Below, piece after piece: positions 51,815-61,319 of a stretch of 64,000 nucleotides of DNA (within the stretch, counting starts at the first letter, position 1; each line of letters begins with the position of its first letter). Under the pieces are notes generated by a model. That model did no database searches and was not told the DNA's origin. It was given only the letters and a program-made list of their open reading frames with translations. The DNA comes from Sipunculus nudus (taxonomy: Eukaryota; Annelida; Sipuncula; Golfingiida; Sipunculidae). A program made the translations under genes and the position numbers. The stretch is taken from positions 18,659,508 through 18,723,507 of the forward strand of contig CM049313.1 of NCBI GenBank assembly GCA_026874595.1, given 5' to 3'.

Positions 51815-51836
51815 TGTTGATGTGTACTTGTTTCAG
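51815..51836 (+). other. 3' splice site of the HCN exon
   Basis: The sequence ends in gtacttgtttcag directly before the coding frame. A ttgat at 51818-51822 and a ttaat further upstream fit the loose branch-point pattern YTNAY. The pyrimidine tract is short and broken by purines, so the site is moderate rather than strong. Almost the same sequence precedes most of the 51-bp repeats upstream, so this site must compete with many look-alikes. The choice of this acceptor rests on where HCN homology begins, because the family motif FR/FYWD crosses this boundary. Confidence 0.8.
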
Positions 51837-52000
51837 GTTTTACTGGGACCTGTTCATGTTAATCATGCTGATCGCCAACCTCATCATCCTTCCCATCGCC
51901 ATTTCCTTCTTTAACGACGAGCTAAGTCCACGCTGGATCGTGTTCAACACCATGTCGGACACAGTCTTTCTTCTTGATCTCATCATCAACTTCAGAACAG
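51837..52000 (+). CDS. HCN: Internal exon of an HCN (Ih) channel gene, S1-S2 region
   Basis: This exon encodes part of a hyperpolarization-activated cyclic nucleotide-gated cation channel, a plasma-membrane tetramer that carries the pacemaker Ih current. The translation starts [11 protein letters not shown] (start of S1), continues through [11 protein letters not shown] (end of S1) and the S1-S2 loop NDELSPRW, then [18 protein letters not shown] (S2), ending at FRTG. FYWDL, SDTxFLxDLIxNF and NFRTG are HCN signatures and separate it from CNG and EAG channels. The acceptor ttgtttcag ends at 51836 and the donor gtaagaa starts at 52001. The exon begins with the third base of an Arg codon (AG/G) and ends with the first base of the FRTG glycine codon (phases 2 and 1). 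It is 164 nt; the matching vertebrate exon is, from memory, much longer, so the intron after FRTG may be lineage-specific. S3-S6, the GYG pore and the cyclic-nucleotide domain were not found in the window. The first 35 nt are shared with the 51-bp minisatellite upstream. Confidence 0.93.
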
Positions 52001-52009
52001 GTAAGAATC
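52001..52009 (+). other. 5' splice donor of the HCN exon
   Basis: ACAG/gtaagaatc matches the metazoan donor consensus MAG/GTRAGT at nearly every position. It falls just after the conserved NFRTG motif. Downstream translation ([10 protein letters not shown]...) has no HCN similarity, which supports exon termination here. Confidence 0.85.
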
Positions 52010-52265
52010 GCAGTCACATATTTAGTAATAAACACACTACTGCCTCCTACCGGCATATTTCTACATTTATTTTTTTTCGAGTTTAATTTGATAAATTAAG
52101 CCTTATATTTGCACCTGGAATTCTATTTTGACCTTGACCTTATTCCTAGAGCCGTACATTCCAGGGCCGAACCCTATTATCGCTCAGTTGCGGGCATCGG
52201 GGGTTGGGTTTCCAGTAACCGCTTGGCTTTTGCAACAGCTGGTTGTTATTTATCATTAATCTTAA
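52010..52265 (+). other. Start of the intron downstream of the HCN exon
   Basis: No coding similarity after the donor. The overlapping 218-codon frame (51430-52086) simply runs through the donor to a stop at 52084. Confidence 0.6.
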
Positions 52266-52269
52266 TTAT

Positions 52270-52402
52270 ACAGTTTGATGGGCCGTCTTCCGACCATACA
52301 TACCGGCTGATCGGCCGTCTGTCCGTACATACCTACCAGTTGATGGGCCGTCTGTCCGTACATACAGACCGGCTGATGAGCAGCCTGTCCGTGTATGTGG
52401 AC
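52270..52402 (+). repeat. About 33-bp tandem repeat, four copies
   Basis: The unit accggctgatgggccgtctg with tccgtacatac recurs four times (gatgggccgtcttccg, gatcggccgtctgtccg, gatgggccgtctgtccg, gatgagcagcctgtccg). Confidence 0.9.
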
Positions 52403-52409
52403 TTGGGTT

Positions 52410-53030
52410 TTTTTTTATTATTATTCTAAGTATCCACATACTTGTAGTTATCATATTATTTCACAATTCTTTCTTCGTACCTTTATTATACACAACTATC
52501 GAACCTAGCGCAATTCGTTTTATAAATGGCAATGTGCCATGAAAAACAGGTACACTTTATATACTTGGTACATATTTTTCATGAGGCATAGTCATTTTTT
52601 TAACAACTTGCCTGAAAGAAAAAAGTACATTTATGTATTTTTTTGCACAACATCGTTTAGAACAACAAATAGTGACCCGGGAAATTGGCTACAGGCGATT
52701 TATCTAAGCTTTCGATGGGATGGCCAATTGCTAAATGAAATGTTGGCTGCAGTGTCGCCAATTTTCTCATTTATGGTCGCTTAAATCTGACGGGACACAA
52801 TTAAAAAGTACTGAATCTGATCCAAATACCCCGGCATGAAAATATAAGAAGCCATTACACACTCATCAGTGTCCAAACAAACAGCAGTAGATCTTTCGAT
52901 TTTTAAAAGTTATTCTAAATCTGCGGGAGTACAAGACGGCGATGCTGCAGAATTATTTACAGGAGCATATTAAACAACTACGACTTTGCAACTAGACGGT
53001 TAGATTCCTATCATTGCATCTTAATCCGTC
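52410..53030. other. No gene seen
   Basis: An 81-codon frame at 52539-52784 and a short open stretch LREYKTAMLQNYLQEHIKQL (near 52920-52980) were read. Neither matches the expected next HCN residues (ILDPxxI, SSIPxDYIF). Confidence 0.4.
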
Positions 53031-53690
53031 GGAAAATTTTCCGTCGTCGGCCAATGATCCGTCCGACAACGGTTGTCAAACGTATCCTTCCGGGCACCAT
53101 TTGACAACTTAATAAGCGGAATGGAATTCAAGAGATCCGGAGGTTAGCCGCCGATTAATCCCTCCGTCACCAGCGGCTTAGGGTTTTAAATGATATTGTA
53201 ACTAAGTGCGTGGAATTCGTGCGGGTTAATCCCTCCACCGTGCCCAGAGAGTTAGGGACGAAGTGACATGGAATGTTGACGGTAAGCGGGATTAACCCTG
53301 CCTGATCATTTTGCCACCGTTGGATATGAAACCACATGAAAATATAACTACCCGAATGAGATTCGGGTGATGCCCGGGGGTTATCCCCGATTGATACTTC
53401 CGTCGCCATTGCATTATGGAACTTCAGCAGAATTTAACTTACTGAACGATTTCTGGCGGTGCCCGGGGTTAACCCCGTTTAATCATCTCTCAGTCACCAA
53501 CGGGTTAGAAAATGACAATGAAAACACAGCATTTCCTAATTGGCCAGATAGGGCCTACTTCTTACGCCGGAGAGACCAAACTTAACATAGTTATGGAATA
53601 AGTGACAATATGCTGAAATGATAAGAATTTTGGCGATGCATTGGATAAGTCTCCGACTGATTCCGTCGTCAAAAATAGGTCTATTGACAT
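53030..53690. repeat. Degenerate GC-richer tandem repeat, about 65-90 bp period
   Basis: The phrase cggggttaaccccgattaat, followed by cctccgtcacc, recurs in varied form near 53141, 53221, 53286, 53371 and 53460, with weaker traces near 53030 and 53640. The inner word ggggttaacccc is palindromic. The block is more GC-rich than its surroundings. Confidence 0.65.
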
Positions 53691-53699
53691 TTTGTTAGG

Positions 53700-54770
53700 A
53701 AACAAAAATGAACAAACGCACACAACAAACAAAGAAGCATGATTTGTGTAAGAATATCTATACAACCAAACAAAATAAACATGGAAATGACATGGTTTTA
53801 TAAAAAAAAAAATCGCAATGTCTTGGAGCAGGTTTGGAGTCTGTTTTGATTTTGCAGATTACATTTCCACTGCATTCGCCGAAACTATAGATACGCACCT
53901 ACAGAATTTGTTTAATACAGTAAACAAACATTAAGTTCAGATAAATAGGAACTGTATAAGGCATGGGTTATTTAAGGACCTTGTGTGCGCCGAGCTATGA
54001 GAAGAGTAGTATATGGTTTAACAGCAATCAATCTGCGTACATTGTCAAAGCAAGAATACTCTCCGGGGGACTCGTGAACTTGGACGGTCTGGCACCGTCA
54101 GTTCTTTGGCAGATAGATATATGAGTGTAGCGTTTAACGTCGATTGATTTCATATGTTTAACGGTGACGCTCATGCGGTCGGTCGCCCTTGGTACTTTAA
54201 ATCCAAGCCCGACTACGGTCCTGCTACGATGTCCGTTACTTAGCAACGGCTACGTCACCTCGGCCCCGGACGACATAAAAGTGACTGTAAAAATTGATAG
54301 GAAATGTTTGTTTTATTTATGGTTACATTGTCATACAGGACCCGGCGTTCCTGGCTCTGGTAATGTTCCAATAGCTGAATGCCACCTGTCCGGGAACACA
54401 GGGTTTAAGTACGTGTCCCTGCCAAGCTCCTGGTAGGCCGATCACAGTTAAAAGACGAGCAAGATAAAAGAAGGCTTTCTCTGGATAATTATTCCCAATC
54501 GCACTACACTTATCACTGTGCTCAACTAGGGTTCTTTAAGCTCAGAGTTTCATGTTTCGAATCTTTATTTTCTTCCCTTGGGAACCAGGAATACTATAAA
54601 GGCCACGTACAATTCTCGTTTTAGCCCTCAACATTGCATCAAGTTCACCTGCGCTCTAAATAAATCACCTTAGCTGATTCGGATATCGTTTGTCAATCCA
54701 GTCGGAAATTTTTAAATGTTCGTGTAAACTGAACTATAACGTTCATATATGTAATAAACGGACGTGTAAT
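53700..54770. other. No gene seen
   Basis: Opposite overlapping frames of 72 and 90 codons at 54028-54436, without domains. Confidence 0.4.
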
Positions 54771-54772
54771 AA

Positions 54773-54774
<2 letters not shown>

Positions 54775-54827
<53 letters not shown>
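54775..54827. repeat. (AT)n microsatellite
   Basis: About 26 AT units. Confidence 0.96.
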
Positions 54828-54829
<2 letters not shown>

Positions 54830-57475
54830 CGTCACTCTTTATGTATGCCTATATAACTTTGCCTATATGAGGGTATTGTAATATTAAGTGAATGGTTATA
54901 GACCAAACCAGAACATCTTTGAAATATCTTATTTGTATAATTTCATAAGATAGATTTCTGCGCTATGATCAGCTGCTGACGATGGGGGCTGCGATTCATT
55001 TTATTTAATAGAGAACTGGACACCCGCGCAGGATGCGCTTTCTTCGCAAATGGCTTCTTGTTATATCGACAGATGAAGTCAAACTTATATAATCTCTCCT
55101 CTATATATTAAAAATATCCAAAATCCTATGATAAGGTGAAAAGATGAAATCTACTTATGGTGCCAAGTGTCTGAAACTTTTATTATCGCTCCAATCAGTA
55201 ACATTACTACAACTCTGATGCTCATTTAAAAATGATCCGTGAAAAACAGGAGCCGCGATTCCCTAGAATAATTTAATTAAAGTGGCCTGACTGATGGATA
55301 TCAAACCTCTTTATGTAAAGCTAAAAACGTTATATCGACCTCACTTTAAGTGTGTACACAAACCGTGGCGGACGTATAGATCTTTCAGCCCCGACGATTA
55401 AGATACGAACTTTGTTAACTAATTTTACTAATTAAACCTTACTTGTGCTCTTTTATATCAACAATCTATGTTTTGATCACTCTGACGTTTCCAAAAATGC
55501 TATCAGGTATCTAAAATACTCCTAGGAAACACGGCAATCCAAGAATTCCATATGGAGCGTCCAAGGCAACAAAACGGTGCGTCTGGTGTTATAAAAACCC
55601 GCTGACTCAGCAGATTAGTAGTTAGCTGTGGTCAAAAGCCAGTGCAAGGATGCACACGATAATGTCTAGACATTATGATATTAGACATTAGACATCTTGA
55701 TAAACCTTACTAGGTATAGGCAGAGTGTGTACATGTATGCAAACAGCACAGAACACCATTTACATACACACAACACGTGGTAAAGGCCTGATATTACACG
55801 GGGGTCGCGGGATCAAGCATTAAATAGGTTTGTGTTTACACGGACGGGCACTGGTACTATTACAACGCGCTTTCATCCAGACAACCCAAAGAGACCTGGC
55901 AATCACAAAGTCGCCTTTACTGAAGCATTAGCCCCTTCAGCCCGGGACTGCTGTTAGCTTCCGGGAATCTCCACAGACCCACCCCAGTACGCGGCAATAT
56001 CAGCATGCTGCCCTGTTCGGTTTTATTTCTAACAGTCACACGTGCTACTCAACGTCGCCCCAAGCTCGCAGATAAGGACCAATTTGACCTGTCTTCTCTC
56101 GGCTCCAGTACAGTGATGTACGACTCGGTACATTCCTGGCATTACAAAAGAAAATGCCCTTGATCCCGCTTTGTTTATTATTTTCCGTTTCATTAACCCG
56201 TATTCACCTAGTCTTTGGTGATTGTTTTATGAAAATCCTTTAAGTACCAAATACTACTGCAAAACTACTATAACATAATTTTTTGACACTCAGTTTATAT
56301 ATCTCTCAATGGTTGGAGAATTTCCTATTATTTGCCAGCCGGATGTCCTCATGCGCCTTTGGTCGTCTTGGTTACAGTTTTCACCGTCTGCCATACAAAA
56401 TCCGATTATGTTTTAGTTGTTTTTGTATGTGCTTACTACTATAAGGTTTCTTAATTTAAGAAAACTAATCCTTTTTCCTAACTACTCTGACAAGCATAAT
56501 TAATTGTGTGGCTCTCATTGTTTTAATTAAGTTCCTGTATCACTTTTACTTTGCAACTCACCTCTTGTACAGCGTTTCTGATTTTACACTGTTCTCCAGA
56601 ACAGAGTGGGAATAAGGAAACAAAAGTTAGCTTAGTATATCATGGAACTATTTATATGTGGATCTAGTTTGCAAGAGATGCATCTGTAATCTGTACTGAA
56701 TATGTAAACCTGATATCACAGACGTTACATTGTGTCCTGCTTAAGACTCAAGAAAAGCAAACACACAGACACTTTCACGCAGCAATCTTATTCACTCTCA
56801 TACATGAGATTAATAGTTTTAATTTTCACATTTCGTTTTTCTTGCTCCTCGAAATTTTTTCAATAAGGCTTTACTTTCTCAAAATTTATATATAACATAG
56901 CCATCTGTCTGTTATTAACGTCCACCTGAATGCATGTCGAGTTATCGTTACCTGTGTGACCATGAATGTTTCTGTGTACACAGCAGTCATGAAAATGACA
57001 TGACGCAGACAGTATGGACACCGAAAAACCATATGCCTCACGTCTCAATTGATTTAACAGCGCCCGCAAGAGGGCGCGCCAACCCGCGTGCCATAAGCAG
57101 GCTCACGGAGCACGCAATATTAACTTGAAATGGGAGATCTGGTGATTCACTTTCCCCTGCTGGTTTTGGAAGCTCGTATCCTTACTCAAATAGTGCTCTG
57201 ACTTTACATCTCTAACTACAGCTACATTAAACAGCTAGGGATCACAAGAGACCGACTTTATTCGGCCGTAACAGAACAACCCGAGGCTGGCATGCCACTC
57301 ACAGACACTGGGTGATACTATATGACGTCACCGGGTCATCCCACTGGCCCCCTTACGTTAACGTGTTTAATCGATTGACACATTAAGGAGCGCATAGAAA
57401 CACTCAAACATCTGGCCGTTAAAAAAAATGTACATTATTTATTGTTGCGTTTCTGTCAATGCTAGTGAACGAATA
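54830..57475. other. No gene seen
   Basis: Mixed DNA with a perfect 18-bp palindrome at 55659-55676 (ataatgtctagacattat), followed at once by two more tagacatta-like words. Confidence 0.45.
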
Positions 57476-57477
57476 TT

Positions 57478-57478
<1 letters not shown>

Positions 57479-57509
<31 letters not shown>
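57479..57509. repeat. Poly-C plus (CT)n run
   Basis: Nine or more C followed by about 11 CT units. Confidence 0.9.
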
Positions 57510-57514
57510 ATAGG

Positions 57515-59730
57515 TATTTTAACATATGATCAATTTCAGCCAAACCTGTCTGACCAGCATACTGACCTTTACTTTAAGTAGTGCGTCAGGTCCGAACCAA
57601 CTGTTGTACTACAGGGTATGAACAGAATTGTGCACAAAGACATTACTACTTTTTACATATTTTCTTTCGGTAATATCGAATTTATGTCTATAGCAAATCA
57701 CACTATCGTCGTCAATTTTGCATGCATTGTTTCAGATAAGCGTCATTTTAATTTATGCTCAGGTTATTATGATCGGTATATATTCCATATATGGAAGTCA
57801 AATCCGATCGTGGCCGTTACGTTTGGGTTTATATATCAACATGACTGTAGTAGCAATTCATGGTTGTCACTCAACCCCTCTTTGGCAACGGCTCAACATT
57901 GCCCAATTTTGGACTCGCAGTTTCGGGAACGATGCCAAGTGTGTCCTAAGGGGGCTATTTTCAATATTTCCCCGTTAATCCTGAGACTTAATTTACAGAG
58001 GGGCTAACCGGGTGAACCTGCTTGTCCATCTGTCGTATTTCGTATGAACTTATATAAGCTTTAAATTCAAAATAATGAAGGGTAATATACTAATAGGCTT
58101 GTATTATACAATATATTTAAACTGCCATGTCAAAGCTTCACATGTAAAGGATACCGTTTGTACTCATGACTGTGTGTTCTCTCCTGACCCAGTTACAAAT
58201 ATCGGAATACATTCATGGGACAGAGCATGTAACTTTACAACGTGCATACCTTGAATATACATTAATATGACAGAGCCATAGGATCCAAAGTCAGGGCCGT
58301 TTAGCTGTGTCTTTAGCGCTTTGATTTGTGAACCAGAACTTGGTGGGAATACAAGAGGGTCCCTTATTCACCTGTCACATTAGTACATCAAAAGGGAGAT
58401 ATTGTTTATTCGCTTAGATAATTGATTAGTTTGCTCGGTCATAATTTTACATTACTCTCCGTGTTGGAAACAGTTTGAAAGTTTAGGTCAGATGTTTTAA
58501 GTGCTATGATCAGTTAACCGTAACCTTACAATTTATACTGGACTCTCATATTTGCCTTTGACATTTATTTATTATTACATCTAGAGTCTACGTTTTCTAT
58601 TCGCCTGAATAATTCATTAGTTCGCGCATTCATAATTTTATACTGCTTACGGGAATTATAGGCATACTCTGGCAGTTTAAAGTCGGATATACGTAAATAC
58701 TGACTGGCCCACGCAAGAGCAACCACGGTACATTCGAGGCACTATCACAAAAGCTTTGTATACCAAATGAAGGCCGGCTATCAACCCTATTTGCCTCCTC
58801 CCTTTGAATGGGCACTTTTTGCAGTGGTACAGGCAGATACAAGCAATCGGTAACAAACAGCTTTGGCTCCAATTCACTTAATATTTAACCTTTCTTCAGA
58901 ACGAGAAAAAAATTACTACACAGAGTTCAATCACTGCGGGCAGATTTGAGCAGATTTGTGCGCCATGTGTGTGGTACACGCGTGTAAGGTTGTTCATCTA
59001 TATACTGGGTAAACACGTAGTCATATCAATGTTTCCCCTTTGTATGTGTAGAGATTACCAAAAGCAAGTACCTTTTTTCCTGCAGTTAACTTTATGATTG
59101 TAAAAAAATTGAACATGGTTTAACAAAATTTATAGAATAATATAGAATTATGAAGATTCACGAGAACTTTAATATAGGTGGAACATTGTATCTACATCCC
59201 ATAGGCCAACACTTTGTTTTGACACTTTGTTTTTTGTTGGTTTTTTTGGTTTTTTTTACTTTACCTGTGTCCTGAATCCTTTCTGACAAGAGTCAAGACA
59301 GCGCGGATGAATTTTAAGGGCTCTTCGAATATCTTTAGGAAAGAGCGTTCCTTTGAATGACCGCTAGGGAGGCAGTGTAAAAATATAAAATACCCCCTTA
59401 ATGTTATTCAACTAGTTTAGTCTTCAGGTTTTGTCGGGTTCACAGCAAAAGTACAAGCACACGTGAATTCCATGCATTCTTGGAACATTTCAATCCCGGA
59501 AGACCCTTTACGTTAAGAGCTGAGGGGCGCTCAGATCCATAGATTCGAACTCCCGTAATCCTGGCGCGGTGGAAAGACACCCAGTAACAAAAAATGCCGT
59601 GTTTTGACACCTTTTACTGAAAGAAAAAAGGAGCTATTTGTTAATCAACATATAAGTGGAAACATGTTTGAAGTACCCGACGCGATTTTCTAGCTCTTTA
59701 ATTATCACGTTGAACCAAAGGACTATCAGT
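57515..59730. other. No supported gene; a 129-codon open frame is present
   Basis: The frame at 57618-58007 (+) and an overlapping 86-codon frame in another phase show no domain. Searching by eye for HCN S3-S4 residues (WFxxDxxSS, RxxRFxK) gave nothing. Confidence 0.35.
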
Positions 59731-59735
59731 ATAGT

Positions 59736-59889
59736 GTTACGAAGACAAATTGTTCAGGGGAAAACATTGGTCCGATACCGGATTCAAACCCATGTGGGTG
59801 GCTCACAAGTCAGGCGTACCAACCACTTCGCTAGAAAAGCAAGCTTCTCTAGCGAGACAGTTCGGTCCGCTTTTATGTCACCCCGTAAC
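59736..59889 (-). mobile_element. tRNA-His-like SINE, copy 1
   Basis: On the minus strand: tagcgaagtggttggtacgc (a near-perfect A box, TRGCNNAGTGGTTNGNACGC), then cctgacttgtgagccac (anticodon arm with GTG), then gggtttgaatccgg (B box). This matches the layout of tRNA-His. A hairpin, tcgctagaga/tttctagcga, lies directly upstream and overlaps the A box. The ends are gttac and gtaac on the plus strand. Plus-strand phrase order is gaagacaaattgttcagggg ... cagttcggtccgcttttat ... ccccgtaac. Confidence 0.75.
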
Positions 59890-60010
59890 ACACCCCTCTT
59901 AAGAGCGTTCTGCTATCAGAACAAGACTAATTATCCCAGGGGGTCACACTTTGGTGACCTTATACCCTGGGCCACAAAGTTTACCGTCACATTGGACAAG
60001 CCCCAATTTT

Positions 60011-60152
60011 GTTTCGAAGACAAATTATCCAGGGGAAAACACTAGGCCGATCCGGGATTCGAACCCGTGTCGGTGGCGTACAAGTCCGGCTTCGCTAGAA
60101 AAGCAAGCTTTCTAGCGAGACAGTTCGGTCCGCTTTTATTTCACCCCGTAAC
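60011..60152 (-). mobile_element. tRNA-His-like SINE, copy 2
   Basis: The same orientation and ends as copy 1, about 120 bp away. The hairpin arms are perfect here (tcgctagaaa/tttctagcga, 10 bp). A deletion removes part of the D arm (ctagcgaagccggacttgt), but the B box is better (gggttcgaatcccgg). It shares caggggaaaacac/at and cagttcggtccgcttttatt with copy 1. Confidence 0.75.
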
Positions 60153-60330
60153 AATAGTATGTTTCGGCTAAACAGTAACAACCATTTCAAAATCGAATAC
60201 ACCTTTCGGCCATTTTTGTGATTTAAAGCTAAATTGCTGCATTCTTTTGTTTTATCTATAGGAGAAATCCTACACTGGAATGGCCGTAATATAGCAAACT
60301 TATGTGACGTTTATATTGCATCAGTCTAAA

Positions 60331-60395
60331 AAAAGATAAGATTAGATCAGATAAGATATACTTTATTAATCCCTGCAAAGGAAATTACATTGTAT
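60331..60395 (-). mobile_element. LINE-like 3' end
   Basis: On the minus strand, gggattaataaagtatatct continues into tatctgatctaatcttatc, a degraded TTATC/ATCTT tail. The phrase actttattaatcc(c), a purine-rich stretch, then gaaattacattg is typical of 3' ends of animal non-LTR elements (from memory). No reverse transcriptase is present, so it is 5'-truncated. Confidence 0.45.
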
Positions 60396-60399
60396 CCAT

Positions 60400-61255
60400 T
60401 AAAACGTCCTCTTATCAGTTCAGCTATTATGCGAATGTACCTCTGCCGCCACAAACATGAAAGCCAATAATAATGTTTCAATGTCCTCTAACTAGAGATT
60501 ATTGATATAGCTGAATAAGCCAAATACTGATATTTTTTATTTCATGGTATTTCTGAGTAGGATATTTAAATCCCTTCCCCTAACATTTTCCTTTTCCGGA
60601 GCTGTGGTTCAAATTATCGTTAGCTAATGGTTGTTTCGACAATTAATGGATGATGTCATGCAAATAAACCCTACAACTCCGTGGCAACAGTGACAAGTGC
60701 GATCTCTCATATGAATCCAGTGCCGCGACACGGAAAGACGGAGTTTTAATTCGGCAACACAGAAACAATAAATAAATGTTCTTTTAAAACTGCTCAAGTA
60801 ACGACACACAAAACTGTAATGTCATAATATCTTTTGTGTTTATTTTGTTCATGTAAATATTTCGATTTCACATATCGAATCCAAAGATGTAATAGTGATA
60901 TTAAATTTTATGCATATCACCTAATTCTACTTTAACCTTCGTTATCAGTGGACTTAACTGGAGCCACCCAATATCCGCCCCACAACAGGAATTTTCTGGT
61001 TGTTTGTGTGCAGTACACTTGACCAGGACATTAAGAGATCCCCACGCCTCTCCCTTACTCTCCTTCTACATGCTTACGTTGACGGGAGATATTAGTATGA
61101 GCAAATATTGCAATTCAATTAAACAAATAGCGTTCTGCTGTTTTATTTTTATGAACAGGCAAGTATGAGAAATTGCCGGAAATACCCTGATTTAAGAAAG
61201 TGTTGAAGTTTTAATTCAGGAATTTCAGGACATTTTACATCAGATACATATAATA
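60400..61255. other. No gene seen
   Basis: AT-rich DNA. A 61-codon minus frame at 60624-60809 has no domain. Confidence 0.4.
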
Positions 61256-61257
61256 AT

Positions 61258-61261
<4 letters not shown>

Positions 61262-61312
<51 letters not shown>
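61262..61312. repeat. (TA)n microsatellite
   Basis: About 25 units preceded by aataataata. Confidence 0.96.
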
Positions 61313-61313
<1 letters not shown>

Positions 61314-61319
61314 CCCTTG

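Larger units (their letters stand above)
49495..51871 (+). repeat. 51-bp minisatellite made of the HCN acceptor plus exon start
   Basis: About 46 tandem units of 51 bp fill this interval and run without a break into the HCN exon. Each unit holds 16 nt equal to the intron end (cgtgtacttgtttcag) and 35 nt equal to the first 35 nt of the exon (encoding [11 protein letters not shown]). The last unit is the real splice junction. Left-edge units (49495-49700) are the most diverged and the central units nearly identical. Because 51 is a multiple of three, long frames repeating [17 protein letters not shown] result; they are by-products, not genes. Several unit-length exceptions exist, including a roughly 41-bp step near 51592-51633. 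Confidence 0.95.

Noticed and set aside
49495-51836. Cluster of mutually exclusive HCN exons
   Set aside because: Units carry only 35 nt of coding sequence and no splice donor, so they cannot act as separate cassette exons.
49736-51836. Recursive splice sites (cag/gttttac)
   Set aside because: A ratchet site needs a donor-like GTRAGT after the acceptor. GTTTTA is a poor donor, so zero-length exons are unlikely.
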